DNA of 64,000 nt from Kitasatospora herbaricolor (GCF_030813695.1 NZ_JAUSVA010000002.1:2790001-2854000); one strand, 5' to 3'. Shown: positions 1-9,533, counted from the first letter of the stretch. The notes: generated by a model not told the origin, from the letters alone. Numbers and translations: made by a program.

Positions 1-666
1 ATGCCGATCATCTTCACCGTGCTGTTCGTCTACGTCTTCGGCGGCGCGATCTCCGGCAACCAGGACGCCTACAAGCAGTACATGATCCCCGGGCTGCTCG
101 GCCAGACCGGCATCACCCTGGCGATGGCCGTCGGCACCGGCCTCAACAGCGACTTCCAGACCGGGGTGATGGACCGCTTCCGGACCCTGCCGATCGGCCG
201 CTCGGCCGTGCTGGTCTCCAAGATCGTGGCGGAGACCTGCCGGGCGCTGCTCTCCTTCACCATCCTGATCGTCTTCGCGCTGATCCTCGGCTTCGAGGTG
301 AAGACCGGCCCGCTGGAGCTGCTGGCGGCCGTCGGCCTGTCGTTGCTGTTCGGCATGTCGATGGTGTGGATCTCGATGCTGCTGGGGATGGCGCTGCGCA
401 GCGCGCAGGCCGTCCAGGGGGTCGCGATGCTGGTGATCATGCCGCTGCAGTTCGGCAGCTCGATCTTCGCGCCGACCGACTCGATGCCCGGCTGGCTGCA
501 GTCCTTCACCGACTACAACCCGCTGTCCGCGCTCGCCGACGCCTGCCGCAACCTGCTCAACGGCGGCCCGCTGACGCACTCCGTACTGATCGTCGTCGGC
601 TGGTCGGTCGGCGTCACCGCGATCTTCGCGCCGCTGGCCGTGGCCCGGTTCCGCAAGCGGACCTGA
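1..666 (+). CDS. ABC-2 type (DrrB-like) transporter permease, 5' end truncated by window
   Basis: This is the membrane subunit of an ABC-2 type exporter, the family that includes the daunorubicin permease DrrB. It would pair with an ATPase encoded upstream, outside the window. The visible 221 residues contain about five hydrophobic segments and the conserved amphipathic region GVMDRFRTLPIGRSAVL that precedes the membrane core. The C-terminal half contains the typical FGSSIFAPTDSMPGWLQSF and YNPLSALADACRNL stretches. Family members usually have about 250-280 residues, so the first cytoplasmic stretch and part of the first helix lie before base 1, and the ATG at base 1 is probably internal. The substrate cannot be read from the sequence; drug or lipid export is the usual role. 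Confidence 0.85.
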   Translation: MPIIFTVLFVYVFGGAISGNQDAYKQYMIPGLLGQTGITLAMAVGTGLNSDFQTGVMDRFRTLPIGRSAVLVSKIVAETCRALLSFTILIVFALILGFEVKTGPLELLAAVGLSLLFGMSMVWISMLLGMALRSAQAVQGVAMLVIMPLQFGSSIFAPTDSMPGWLQSFTDYNPLSALADACRNLLNGGPLTHSVLIVVGWSVGVTAIFAPLAVARFRKRT

Positions 667-714
667 CCCGGTCCCGATCCGGCACCCTGTGCCGGCCCCG
701 GGGTCCGCGGGGCC

Positions 715-3700
715 TCACGGATTCGGCTCCAGCCCCCGCTCCCGCGCCCAGTCGCCGAGCGAGTCCAGAACGGCGGTGGTCCCTCCCAAGGAGAGGCCAC
801 CGCCCTGGGCGATCGCGGCCTCGTACCCGTCGTCGCCCAGCAGCCGGCGCAGGCTCCGGTCCGCCGTCCGCACCTCCACCTGGTCCAGGAAGCCCCCCTT
901 GGGGCCGTTCAGCCCGGCGTGCGAGCCGATCAGCCGGGCGGCCAGCCGGGCGCAGTCGAGGTCCTGGTCGCGCTCGGCGAAGACCCGCAGCACACCCGCG
1001 GCGGCGGGCACCAGCAGCACCGTCATCTGCTCGGCGAAGGCCCCCGCCTCGCTCTTCATCCCGCGCAGCAGCGACCAGCCGCCGATCAGCAGGTGCAGGC
1101 CGCGCTCGGGCTCCCCGGCGCGGGCGGTCACCCAGCCCCGGATGCAGGACAGCAGCGAGGGCACCAGGGCGGGCACCAGCGGGCCGTACTCGCCCTGGGC
1201 CTGCTCCAGTGCGTCCAGCTCCTGCAGGGCCTCGGCGAACTCCTCGCGCAGGGTGTGCAGTCCGGTGAGGACCAGCCGCCCGAAGAGCACCGCGCCGTTG
1301 CTGCCGTGAGTCCCGTCCCCGACCTGCTCCAAGGCCTCCCGGACGATCCGCTCCCCCTCCGCCGGATCGCTGCCCATCAAGGCGTTGCCGAGCTGCACCA
1401 TCAGCATCGGCACCTCCTGCGGGGCCCCGACCTCCTCGGTCAGCCCGATGGCCTGCCGGTAGGCGACGACGGCCTGTTCCGTCTCCCCCGCCGTGGTCAG
1501 CGACTCGGCCCGGGCCGCCAGCGCCTGCGACATCCCCCAGCGGTCGCCGGCCCGGGTGAACAGGGCCAGCGACTCGTCGCCGTCCCGGATGCCGGCCTCC
1601 AGGCCGCCCGGCCAGTCGTTCATCATCTTCGCCCGGATCTGCAGGATGAAGGCCAGGTCGCTGTCGCTGCCGTGCACCCGGCAGCCCGCCACCGCGTCGT
1701 CCAGCATCTCCCGCATCTGGTCCAGCTTGCCCGCGAGGAAGGCCGCGAAGACCCGCATCAGGGCCGGGAACCTGTACGACTGCGGCAGATCGGGGGTGTA
1801 CGTCCGGATGATCCGGCGGGCCAGGTCGGCGGCCTCGGCGTTGCCCAGCACCTCCATGTCGCCTTCGAACCGGCTCACCAGGCGGGACAGCCGGAGCTGC
1901 CGGCGGGCCTCGGCCAGGACGTCCGGCGTCATCGGCAGCGGGCAGTGCAGGATGTCCGCGGCGAGCGGTTCCGCCGGGGGCGCGTCGTCGGCGAACGGGT
2001 CGGGGCCGAGCTGCGCCACCGCGTCGTACCAGGAGTGCGCCTCGGCGTTGTACCCGCGCAGGGTCCAGAACCAGCTCATGCCCAGCGCGATGACCAGCGC
2101 GTCCTGCTCCTCGCCGCGGTCGACGGCCCGGCGCAGCGCCACCCGGACGTTGTCCTTCTCCCGCTCCAGCAGGCCGATCAGGCCCAGCTGGCGCGGCCCG
2201 TACCGGTCCGGCTCGGTGCTGCGCAGCACGTCCCGGTAGTGCCGCAGGTGGCGCAGCTGGACGTCGTCCTCGGGGGTCCGGGCCAGGCGTTCGGCCGCGT
2301 ACTCGTGGATGGTCTCCAGCATCCAGTAGCGGGGCGGGCCCTCGGCGTCCAGGCCGGCGACCACCAGCGATTTGTCGACCAGCGAGAGCAGCAGGTCGGC
2401 GACCTCCTCGCGGGGCACCTCGGCCTCGTCGGAGCAGACCGCCTCGGCGTCCTCCAGCGTCCAGCCGCCGGCGAAGGCCGACAGCCGGCGCAGCACCGCC
2501 CGTTCGCGTTTGCCGAGCAGGTCCCAGCTCCAGTCGACGACGGCGCGCAGGGTCTGCTGGCGGGGCAGCAGGGTGCGGCTGCCGGCGGTGAGCAGGGCGA
2601 AGCGGCCGTCGAGCCGGTCGGCGATCTGACGCGGAGTCATCACCCGCAGCCGGGCGGCCGCGAGTTCGATGGCGAGCGGCAGGCCGTCGAGCCGGCGGCA
2701 GATCTCCGCGCAGGCCTCGGGGTCGGTGCCCGGGTCGAAGCCGGGCCTGGCCGCGGCGGCGCGCTCGGCGAGCAGCCGCAGCGCGACCGGGTCGGGCAGC
2801 GGCTCGACCGGCAGCACCTTCTCGCCGGGGACGCCGAGCGGCTCGCGGCTGGTGGCCAGCACGGTCAGGCCCGGGCATTCCGCCAGCAGCCGGTCCGCGA
2901 GGTCGGCGGCGGCCTGGATCAGGTGCTCGCAGTTGTCCAGGACGATCAGCATCCGGCGCCGGCCGCAGTGTTCGACGATCCGGCGGACCGGGTCGTCGGT
3001 GCGGTTCTCGATCACCTCGACCACCTTGTTGCCGGTGTGCAGCACCGTCTCGCGCAGGCCGAGCGCCGAGAGCACGGCGCCGGGGACGGCCTCCGGGCTC
3101 TCCAGCGGGGCGAGTTCGGCCAGCCAGACACCGTCCGGCCAGTGCCCGGCCCCCTGTTCGGCGCGGCCGGCCTCGACCGAGAGCCGGGTCTTGCCGGAGC
3201 CGCCGGGGCCGGTGAGGGTGGTGAGCCGGCCCGCCGTCAGGGCGGCCCTGACGGCGGCCAGATCGCTCTCCCGGCCGACGAAGCTGGTGAGCCTGGCCCG
3301 CAGGTTGCCGGCGGTGCGGGCGGCCGGGGCCGGCGGCCGGGGGACCGGCGGTGCCCCGGCGGCCGGCGGCGCGGTCGGGGCCGCGGGTGCGGGTGCGGAG
3401 GCGGCCGGGGCCGCGGCGGGGATCCACGCGTCGGTGCCCAGCGGCGGGTGCGAGCGGTCGTGGCCCCCGGCGGGCCGCCCGTGGCCCCCGTCCGGCTCCG
3501 GCGAAACGTCCGCCGGGTGCAGCAACTCGCTGTGCAGCTCGCGCAGTTGGCGGCCAGGATCGGTGCCCAGCTCGTCGGCCAGCAGGCGCCGCACCCGTTC
3601 GTACTGGCGCAGCGCCTCGGAGCTGCGGCCGCTGTCGTGCAGCGCCCGGATCAGCAGGTACTGGACCTGCTCGTCCAGCGGGTGCTGCTCGGCCAGCCCG

Positions 3701-4224
3701 GCCAGTTCGGCGGTCAGCTCCGCGGCCCGGCCCAGAGCCAGGTCGGCGCTGATCCGGTGCCGGCGGGTCTCCTCCCGCTGGGCCTCCAGCCGGATGGCCG
3801 GGCCGCCCAGGTCCGGCAGGTCGGCCAGGGCCGCGCCGCGCCACAGGGCGAGCGCCGCGCGCAGCCGCTCGGCGGCGACGGCGTGGTCGGCCGTCTCCAG
3901 GGCCCGGCGGCCCTCGGCCGACAGCCGCTGGAACTCGGCGAGGTCGGTGTCCGGGCCGGTCAGCCAGTACCCGGCGGGGCCGGAGCCGATCTCGCCGCGG
4001 CCGACGGTCCGCCGCAGCCGCCCGACCAGGGTCTGCAGCGCCGCGGCGGCGTCCTGCGGCGGTTCGGCGCCCCAGACCTCCTCGGCCAGCAGGTCGGCGG
4101 GGACCGGCCGGCCCTGCCGCAGGGCCAGCGCGGCGAGGAGCGCGCGCAGCCGGGCCCCGCCGAGCGGGATCGCCGTGCCGTCGTCGTGGTGGGCCGTGGT
4201 GGTGCCGAGGATGCCGTAGTGCAC
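715..4224 (-). CDS. AfsR/SARP-type regulator: DNA-binding + BTAD + NB-ARC ATPase + TPR
   Basis: A large 1169-residue transcriptional regulator of the AfsR class. Residues 1-95 form an OmpR-type winged helix, about 96-240 the bacterial transcriptional activation domain (BTAD), and 240-310 a Pro/Ala-rich linker. An NB-ARC-type ATPase follows, with FVGRES at 315-320, the P-loop GPGGSGKT at 339-346 and a Walker-B-like LIVLDNCEH. The C-terminal third is helical and TPR-like. The start is GTG at 4224. A CAGAAT box lies six bases upstream, so the message may be leaderless. The family activates secondary-metabolite genes by binding direct repeats near the -35 region. The target is unknown: the gene converges on the ABC permease at the left edge and is far from the cluster at 25-46 kb. 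Confidence 0.88.
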   Translation of the reverse strand: MHYGILGTTTAHHDDGTAIPLGGARLRALLAALALRQGRPVPADLLAEEVWGAEPPQDAAAALQTLVGRLRRTVGRGEIGSGPAGYWLTGPDTDLAEFQRLSAEGRRALETADHAVAAERLRAALALWRGAALADLPDLGGPAIRLEAQREETRRHRISADLALGRAAELTAELAGLAEQHPLDEQVQYLLIRALHDSGRSSEALRQYERVRRLLADELGTDPGRQLRELHSELLHPADVSPEPDGGHGRPAGGHDRSHPPLGTDAWIPAAAPAASAPAPAAPTAPPAAGAPPVPRPPAPAARTAGNLRARLTSFVGRESDLAAVRAALTAGRLTTLTGPGGSGKTRLSVEAGRAEQGAGHWPDGVWLAELAPLESPEAVPGAVLSALGLRETVLHTGNKVVEVIENRTDDPVRRIVEHCGRRRMLIVLDNCEHLIQAAADLADRLLAECPGLTVLATSREPLGVPGEKVLPVEPLPDPVALRLLAERAAAARPGFDPGTDPEACAEICRRLDGLPLAIELAAARLRVMTPRQIADRLDGRFALLTAGSRTLLPRQQTLRAVVDWSWDLLGKRERAVLRRLSAFAGGWTLEDAEAVCSDEAEVPREEVADLLLSLVDKSLVVAGLDAEGPPRYWMLETIHEYAAERLARTPEDDVQLRHLRHYRDVLRSTEPDRYGPRQLGLIGLLEREKDNVRVALRRAVDRGEEQDALVIALGMSWFWTLRGYNAEAHSWYDAVAQLGPDPFADDAPPAEPLAADILHCPLPMTPDVLAEARRQLRLSRLVSRFEGDMEVLGNAEAADLARRIIRTYTPDLPQSYRFPALMRVFAAFLAGKLDQMREMLDDAVAGCRVHGSDSDLAFILQIRAKMMNDWPGGLEAGIRDGDESLALFTRAGDRWGMSQALAARAESLTTAGETEQAVVAYRQAIGLTEEVGAPQEVPMLMVQLGNALMGSDPAEGERIVREALEQVGDGTHGSNGAVLFGRLVLTGLHTLREEFAEALQELDALEQAQGEYGPLVPALVPSLLSCIRGWVTARAGEPERGLHLLIGGWSLLRGMKSEAGAFAEQMTVLLVPAAAGVLRVFAERDQDLDCARLAARLIGSHAGLNGPKGGFLDQVEVRTADRSLRRLLGDDGYEAAIAQGGGLSLGGTTAVLDSLGDWARERGLEPNP

Positions 4225-4511
4225 CCGCCCATTCTGGTCGACTCCCGGAGCCCCGCACGCACATTTGTCCGGCGGGGACGGTTCCGGTCCGCCCTCGGGC
4301 GGCGCCGCGCTCCCGGGCCCGCCGGCCGAGCGGGCGGGGCCCCGCCCGCGGACCGGAACCCGCGACGCCGTCCCGTACGTTCACCCGGGGCGGCTTGTCC
4401 GGGCCGGGGCCGCCGGGCATGATCGGTTCCCTGCCCGCCGTGGGCACCGCCCCCTGCGGGCGTCCGCCCCCCGTGTCGTCCCTACCCTCGACCCTCCGGA
4501 GCCTGAGCATC

Positions 4512-5327
4512 ATGACCTTTGCCGAAGCACGGCGCTCGCGCAGCGAGGACCGCCGGATCAGCCCGGTGTTCTGGGTGCTGCTGGCGGTACTGGGCACCTC
4601 CGGCTGGGCCGTCTGGTCCGGCTACGGGAACTCCGGTTTCGGGGTGTTCCTGTTCGTGGTGGCGGGCTGGATGGTCTCGCTCTGCCTGCACGAGTACGGG
4701 CACGCGCGGACGGCGCTGCACGGCGGGGACATCAGCATCGGTGCCAAGGGTTACCTGACGCTCAACCCGCTGAAGTACACCAATGTGCTGTTCAGCTTCG
4801 TACTGCCGGTGGTGTTCGTGATCCTGGGCGGCATCGGCCTGCCCGGCGGCGCGGTCTACATCGAGCGGCACCGGATCAAGGGGCGGCTGAAGCACAGCCT
4901 GATCTCGGCTGCCGGGCCGCTGGTGAACGTGCTGTTCGCGGGCGTCCTGCTGACCGCGGTGGGCGCGGGTTGGTTCGACGACCCCGACCGGCTGATCGAG
5001 ATCGGCGGCCGCACCCTGGACCTCTCGCCGCTGCCGGCCGCGCTGGCGTACCTGGCGATGTTCCAGGTCAGCGCCGCGCTGCTGAACCTGCTGCCCGTCC
5101 CGGGCCTGGACGGCTACGGGATCGTCGAGCCGTGGCTGTCGCCGAAGGTGCGGCGCGCGGTCGAGCCGTTCGCGATGTACGGGATGCTGGCCGTGTTCGC
5201 GCTGCTGTGGCAGCCGCAGGTGAACCGCTTCTTCTTCGACGTGGTCTACGGGATCACCGAGCTCTTCGGCGTGGACCGCGGGGTGATCTGGATCGGCGAC
5301 TACCTGTTCCGGTTCTGGAACCACTGA
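4512..5327 (+). CDS. Site-2 protease (M50) family zinc metalloprotease
   Basis: A 271-residue polytopic membrane protein of the site-2 protease/rhomboid-like M50 group, which cleaves substrates within the membrane. It has the zinc motif HEYGH (H60, E61, H64) in the second hydrophobic segment. Near residue 200 it has LLNLLPVPGLDG, the conserved N-x-x-P-x-P-x-L-D-G element whose Asp is the third zinc ligand. The ATG at 4512 is preferred because GGAG (4497-4500) and a TACCCT -10-like box (4483-4488) precede it; the frame also stays open upstream to 4395. It stands alone between the divergent SARP gene and a small minus-strand membrane gene, so no substrate is suggested. Confidence 0.88.
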   Translation: MTFAEARRSRSEDRRISPVFWVLLAVLGTSGWAVWSGYGNSGFGVFLFVVAGWMVSLCLHEYGHARTALHGGDISIGAKGYLTLNPLKYTNVLFSFVLPVVFVILGGIGLPGGAVYIERHRIKGRLKHSLISAAGPLVNVLFAGVLLTAVGAGWFDDPDRLIEIGGRTLDLSPLPAALAYLAMFQVSAALLNLLPVPGLDGYGIVEPWLSPKVRRAVEPFAMYGMLAVFALLWQPQVNRFFFDVVYGITELFGVDRGVIWIGDYLFRFWNH

Positions 5328-5393
5328 GCCCGGTCCGGTCCTGGAGGCACCGGACCACTGATCCGGCCCACCGGGCCGGAGGACCGGGGCGGC

Positions 5394-5588
5394 TCAGATC
5401 GCCGGGTCGGCCGCTTCGGCGGCCTTCGCCAGCCGCTCCTTGCGGACGTGGAACCAGGCGATGTTGCTCGACACGCCCGCCAGCAGCACCCAGACCACGC
5501 CCAGCCAGTTGCCCTGCACGAAGGACACCACCGCGGCGGCCACCGCGAGGATGAGGACGATCGAGGCGTAGAGGGCGGTGCGGGGCAT
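5394..5588 (-). CDS. Small two-helix membrane protein, unknown function
   Basis: A 64-residue protein with two closely spaced hydrophobic helices (about residues 7-25 and 29-45) joined by a short turn, followed by a charged tail HVRKERLAKAAEAAD. This is the layout of many small Streptomyces membrane proteins. The ATG at 5588 is preceded by GGAGCC on the minus strand, a reasonable ribosome-binding site. It lies downstream of the F420-reductase-like gene but behind a strong hairpin, so it is probably transcribed separately. No function can be assigned. Confidence 0.65.
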   Translation of the reverse strand: MPRTALYASIVLILAVAAAVVSFVQGNWLGVVWVLLAGVSSNIAWFHVRKERLAKAAEAADPAI

Positions 5589-5632
5589 GGCGGGGGGCTC
5601 CTAAAGCCGGGTACGGTCGGCTCCCATTGTCA

Positions 5633-5669
5633 CCGAAGGCCCCCTCGACGCGGTCGAGGGGGCCTTCGG
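5633..5669 (-). terminator. Rho-independent-type hairpin after the F420 reductase gene
   Basis: A perfect 16-bp inverted repeat (5633-5648 with 5654-5669) and a 5-base CGCGG loop. It lies about 105 bases beyond the stop of the minus-strand oxidoreductase gene, where it should end that transcript. Confidence 0.8.
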
Positions 5670-5775
5670 CACGGCGCGGCCGGGGCGCGGGACGGCCGGC
5701 GGCCCAGGTGCCCGGCGGGGCCTGGGACGGCCCGGGACGGCCGGGCCACGGGCCCTCGGCCGGACGCCGGTCGGG

Positions 5776-6468
5776 TCAGACGTCGGTGATCCGCAGCCCC
5801 GCGTGCGCCTTGTACCGGCGGTTGACCGAGATCAGGTTCGCCACCAGCGACTCCACCTGGTGGGCGTTGCGCAGCCGGCCGGCGAAGATGCCGCGCATGC
5901 CGGGGATCCGCCCCGCCAGCGCCTGCACGACGTCGGTCGCCGCCCGCTCCTCGCCGAGCACCATCACGTCGGTGTCGATCTCCTCGATCGACTCGTCCTG
6001 CAGCAGCACCGCCGAGAGGTGGTGGAAGGCCGCGGTGACCCGCGAGTCGGGCAGCAGGGCGGCGGCCTGCTGGGCGGCGCTGCCCTCCTCCGGCTTCAGG
6101 GCGTAAGCGCCCTGCTTGTCGAAGCCCAGCGGGTTGACGCAGTCCACCACGATCTTGCCCGCGAGCTCCTCGCGCAGCGCCGACAGGGTGGCGGCGTGGC
6201 CGTCCCAGGGCACCGCGACGATCACGATGTCGCTCTCGCGCGCGGTGGTGGCGTTGTCGGCGCCCCGCACCCCGAGACCCAGCTCGGCGGCCGAGGCCTC
6301 CGCCCGCTCCGCCGTGCGGGAGCCGATGATCACCTGCTGGCCGGCCTTGGCCAGCCGGTACGCCAGGCCCCGGCCCTGGTCGCCGGTGCCGCCCAGGACG
6401 CCTACCACGAGCCGCGAGACGTCGGGCAGGTCGTGGGCCGGGTTGGTCACTGAATCGAGGGATGTCAT
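5776..6468 (-). CDS. npdG: NADPH-dependent F420 reductase-like oxidoreductase
   Basis: A 230-residue homologue of F420H2:NADP oxidoreductase, which transfers hydride between NADPH and deazaflavin F420. The N-terminal Rossmann fold shows VVGVLGGTGDQGRGLA (GxGxxG-like, about residues 21-36), then IIGSRTAERA, where the Arg would contact the NADP phosphate. VIVAVPWDGH and VVDCVNPLGFD are typical of the family. The start is ATG at 6468. The frame is open further upstream, but that stretch runs into the divergent gene. A CAGGAT box seven bases before the ATG suggests a leaderless transcript. The gene is divergent from the gene at 6516, with under 50 bases between them. F420 use by actinobacteria fits; direct redox partners are not visible. 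Confidence 0.85.
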   Translation of the reverse strand: MTSLDSVTNPAHDLPDVSRLVVGVLGGTGDQGRGLAYRLAKAGQQVIIGSRTAERAEASAAELGLGVRGADNATTARESDIVIVAVPWDGHAATLSALREELAGKIVVDCVNPLGFDKQGAYALKPEEGSAAQQAAALLPDSRVTAAFHHLSAVLLQDESIEEIDTDVMVLGEERAATDVVQALAGRIPGMRGIFAGRLRNAHQVESLVANLISVNRRYKAHAGLRITDV

Positions 6469-6515
6469 GCCGATGATCCTGCCAAAGCCCCGGGCCCCAC
6501 GACATGCTTGACGGC

Positions 6516-7100
6516 ATGGACGCGGTGAGAGTTTCGGCACTCCGGGAGAGCCTCGCCGGAACCGGCTGGATCGAGTCGACGCGCGCCTTCGCCGGCGCGC
6601 TGCGGCACTCGGTCACCCGGCGCTCGGCCGGCGGCCTGCTGCTGGTCGGCGACGCGGGCTACGAGCCCTGGCACCTGGCCGCCCATCTGGCGGACGAGGC
6701 CGAGCGGTCGGGCGTCCCGCGACTGGCCCCCACCCTGCTGCGGCACGCCGTACCGCCGGGCGCGCCCGCCCACCTCGCGCACGGCCTGACCGGGCTGGCG
6801 GCGGCCGGGCGTGGCGCCACCGTGCTGGTGACGGCCCCGGGCGAGGCCGGCCCGCCGCTGCTGGAGCGGGTGCTGGACGCCCGCCGGGCCGGGGCGACGG
6901 TGCTGACGGTGGAGACCGGCGACCGCGAACTGGCCGCGCTGGCGCACGAGTCGCTGACCGTCGAGGGAGCCGCCGGGGAGCCCTTCGAGCTGGTCCAGCA
7001 CCTGGTCAGCGCGGCGGCCGGGGAGCGTGCCCCGCGCGGCGGCTCCCGGTTCGCCGCGCTGGTGCGGCGGCTGACCGCTCCCCCGGTGGCCCGCTGGTGA
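6516..7100 (+). CDS. Conserved hypothetical protein, SIS-like fold possible
   Basis: A 194-residue protein with no signal peptide or membrane segment. It shows alternating hydrophobic strands and small-residue loops: SAGGLLLVGDAGYEPWHLA near the N-terminus, and GATVLVTAPGEAG then GATVLTVETGDRELAALA in the centre. That spacing resembles a sugar isomerase (SIS) or Rossmann-like sheet, but no diagnostic motif is seen, so the function is left open. The second ATG (6516) is chosen; an in-frame ATG at 6504 is the alternative. It shares a very short divergent promoter region with the F420 reductase gene. Confidence 0.6.
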   Translation: MDAVRVSALRESLAGTGWIESTRAFAGALRHSVTRRSAGGLLLVGDAGYEPWHLAAHLADEAERSGVPRLAPTLLRHAVPPGAPAHLAHGLTGLAAAGRGATVLVTAPGEAGPPLLERVLDARRAGATVLTVETGDRELAALAHESLTVEGAAGEPFELVQHLVSAAAGERAPRGGSRFAALVRRLTAPPVARW

Positions 7101-7220
7101 ACCGGGGCCCGGTGCGGCCGGGCAGCGCGAGCGGGGCGGGCGACAGCGGGCCGGGCGGGCGGCGGGCCGGGCGGAAATCCCGTTGCGCGCGGCGGCCGGC
7201 CCGGCGGAAAATTCCCCCTC

Positions 7221-8537
7221 GTGAACGACGAACCACCGCATACAAACCGGCCGCGCGCCCTGCTGCGCGGCCTCCTCCCGGACCTGGCGCCCTGGCGCTC
7301 GTCGCGGGACTTCCGGCTGCTCTGGAGCGCCGGCTGCGTCACCACCTTCGGCAGCTTCCTCACGTACATCGCCGTCCCGCTCCAGATCAAGGAAATGACC
7401 GGCTCCTACCTGGCGGTGGGCCTGGTGGGCGCGGTCGAACTGATCCCGCTGATCGTCTTCGGCCTGTGGGGCGGCGCGCTCGCCGACGCGCTCGACCGGC
7501 GCAAACTGGTGCTGGCCGCGGAGGCCGGGCTGGGCCTGCTGTCCGGGCTGCTGCTGCTCAACGCGCTGCTGCCGACCCCGCTGCTGTGGCCGGTCTACCT
7601 GGTGGTCGGCCTGGTCGCGGCCCTGGACGGCCTGCAGCGCCCGGCGCTGGACACCCTCACCCCGCGGATCGTCGCGCACGACCAGATGACCGCCGCGTAC
7701 GCCCTCACCTCGCTGTACCGCAGCGCCGGTTCGATCCTCGGCCCGGCGCTGGCCGGTCTGATCGTGGCCTTCGCCGGGGTGCAGACCGCCTACGCGCTGG
7801 ACGTGCTGACCTTCGCCGTCTCCCTGCTGCTGCTCGCCCGGATGCGGGCGGTGCCGCCGCCCACCGGCGCGGCGAAGCCCTCGCTGGCCGGCATCGCGGC
7901 CGGCCTGCGGTACGCCCGCGGCCGGCCGGAGCTGCTGGGCACCTACGTGGTGGACATCTGCGCGATGCTGTTCGCCTTCCCCAACGCGGTCTTCCCCTTC
8001 CTGGCGGACGAGTTGGACGCGCACTGGGCGCTCGGCCTGATGTACGGCGCCTCGGCGGTCGGGTCGCTGCTGGTCTCGGCGACCAGCGGCTGGGCGTCCA
8101 GGGTGCACCGGCACGGGCGGATGGTGGTGGTCGCCGCGATCGGCTGGGGCGCCGCGATGGCGGGGGCCGGCCTGGCGGGCGACATCTGGCTGGTGCTGCT
8201 CCTGCTGGCGGTGGCGGGCGGCGCGGACAACGTCAGCGGCCTGGGCCGGGCCACCATGTGGAACCAGTCCATCCCGGACGAACTGCGCGGCCGGCTGGCC
8301 GGCGTGGAGCTGCTGAGCTACTCGGTCGGCCCGCAGCTGGGCCAGGTCCGGGTCGGCGCGATGGCGGGGGTGATCGGCGTCCGCGGCTCGATCTGGGCCG
8401 GCGGACTCGCCTGTGTGGTCGGCGTGGTCGCGCTGGCGGCGGCGCTGCCCAAGCTGCTCGCCTACGACGCCCGGACGGACCCGCACGTCGCCGCGGTGAA
8501 GGCCGAACGGGAGAAGCACCCGCTCCCGGTGGGCTGA
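7221..8537 (+). CDS. MFS transporter, EntS-like exporter
   Basis: A 438-residue major facilitator with about twelve hydrophobic segments, similar in layout to the enterobactin exporter EntS group (MFS_3). The loop GGALADALDRRKLVLAAEAG between helices 2 and 3 is the characteristic family signature. The start is GTG at 7221, and no strong ribosome-binding site precedes it. The upstream spacer contains two similar CGGCGGAAA-containing stretches about 33 bases apart. The substrate is unknown; no siderophore or resistance gene is adjacent. The gene converges on the AraC regulator at 8571. Confidence 0.85.
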   Translation: MNDEPPHTNRPRALLRGLLPDLAPWRSSRDFRLLWSAGCVTTFGSFLTYIAVPLQIKEMTGSYLAVGLVGAVELIPLIVFGLWGGALADALDRRKLVLAAEAGLGLLSGLLLLNALLPTPLLWPVYLVVGLVAALDGLQRPALDTLTPRIVAHDQMTAAYALTSLYRSAGSILGPALAGLIVAFAGVQTAYALDVLTFAVSLLLLARMRAVPPPTGAAKPSLAGIAAGLRYARGRPELLGTYVVDICAMLFAFPNAVFPFLADELDAHWALGLMYGASAVGSLLVSATSGWASRVHRHGRMVVVAAIGWGAAMAGAGLAGDIWLVLLLLAVAGGADNVSGLGRATMWNQSIPDELRGRLAGVELLSYSVGPQLGQVRVGAMAGVIGVRGSIWAGGLACVVGVVALAAALPKLLAYDARTDPHVAAVKAEREKHPLPVG

Positions 8538-8570
8538 CCCGTCGTCATCTCCCCCGCGCCGGCGGGCCGC

Positions 8571-9533
8571 TCAACCGCGGCCGGCCGGCGCGGGGTCGGC
8601 CCGCCGGCCATCGCGGTGCGCCTGCGGGCTGACCCCGCGTTCGCGCTTGAAGGCGGTGCTCAACGCGAAGGCGCTGCCGTAGCCGACCCGGCGGGCCACC
8701 GCGCCGACCGTGGCCTCCGGCTCGCACAGCAGGTCGGCGGCGAGCGAGAGCCGCCGGCCGGTCAGGTAGGCCATCGGCGGCTCGCCGACGAGTTCGGTGA
8801 AGCGGCGCGCCAGCGCGGCCCGCGAGACACCGGTCTCGGCCGCGAGCAGGGCGACCGTCCAGGGCCGGGCCGGGTCCGCGTCCAGCAGCTTCAGCGCCCG
8901 GCCGACCACCGGGTCGCCCTGGGCCCGGTACCAGGCGGGGGCACCGGCCTCCGGGCGGGAGAACCAGGCCCGCAGGACGGCGATCAGCAACAGGTCGAGC
9001 AGCCGGTCGAGCATCACCTCCTGGCCCGGATCGTCCCGGCCGATCTCCTCCGCCAGCAGCGCCGGCAGCGGGCTGCTCCATGCCTCGGCGGGCAGCACCA
9101 GCACCTGCGGCAGGGCGGCCAGCAGCCGCCGGCTCACCTCGCCGTCCAGCTGGTAGGTACCGCTGATCAACACGGCCGAGCCGTCCGGGTCGTCACCCCA
9201 GGTGCGCACCCCGAGGTCCATGTCGTCGCAGAGCTCCCGGCCGTCCGGGGTGGTGGACAGCTCACCGGGGTGGATCACGATCTGCGGCTCGGTGGCCGGG
9301 TCGTCGGCGATCGTGTACGGGTCGGGGCCGCGGAGCACCGCGATGTCGCCCGGCCGCAGCCGCCGCGGCTCGCCCGCGTCCGGGACGATCCACGCCTCGC
9401 TGCGCTCCACCTGGACCAGGGTGAGCGGCGCGCGGTCCTGGATCCGCAGCGACCACGGCGGGTCGAGCACGGATCTGAGCAGGAAGGCGCCCCGGGCCCT
9501 CGGCCCGTCCAGCAGACCCGCGAGTGCGTCCAT
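8571..9533 (-). CDS. AraC family transcriptional regulator with cupin-type N-terminal domain
   Basis: A 320-residue regulator. The N-terminal two thirds form a cupin-like effector domain (the AraC-binding-like / cupin_6 group) with many short strands, including the segment around RPGDIAVLRGPDPY. The C-terminal ~100 residues contain two helix-turn-helix units: ALLAAETGVSRAALARRF, then VGAVARRVGYGSAFALSTAF followed by the family end GVSPQAHR. The ATG at 9533 is preferred over upstream in-frame starts because a TAGACT box sits seven bases upstream, consistent with a leaderless message. It is divergent from the DUF1772 gene at 9686, the most likely target. Confidence 0.87.
   Translation of the reverse strand: MDALAGLLDGPRARGAFLLRSVLDPPWSLRIQDRAPLTLVQVERSEAWIVPDAGEPRRLRPGDIAVLRGPDPYTIADDPATEPQIVIHPGELSTTPDGRELCDDMDLGVRTWGDDPDGSAVLISGTYQLDGEVSRRLLAALPQVLVLPAEAWSSPLPALLAEEIGRDDPGQEVMLDRLLDLLLIAVLRAWFSRPEAGAPAWYRAQGDPVVGRALKLLDADPARPWTVALLAAETGVSRAALARRFTELVGEPPMAYLTGRRLSLAADLLCEPEATVGAVARRVGYGSAFALSTAFKRERGVSPQAHRDGRRADPAPAGRG

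Noticed and set aside
919..4422. 1167-residue plus-strand open frame antisense to the regulator
   Set aside because: Gln/Gly/Pro-biased composition typical of antisense frames in GC-rich DNA, with no recognisable domain.
614..4597. 1327-residue minus-strand open frame
   Set aside because: It is a shadow of the SARP regulator in another frame: Arg/Pro/Gly-rich, with no domains, while the 715-4224 frame has clear motifs.
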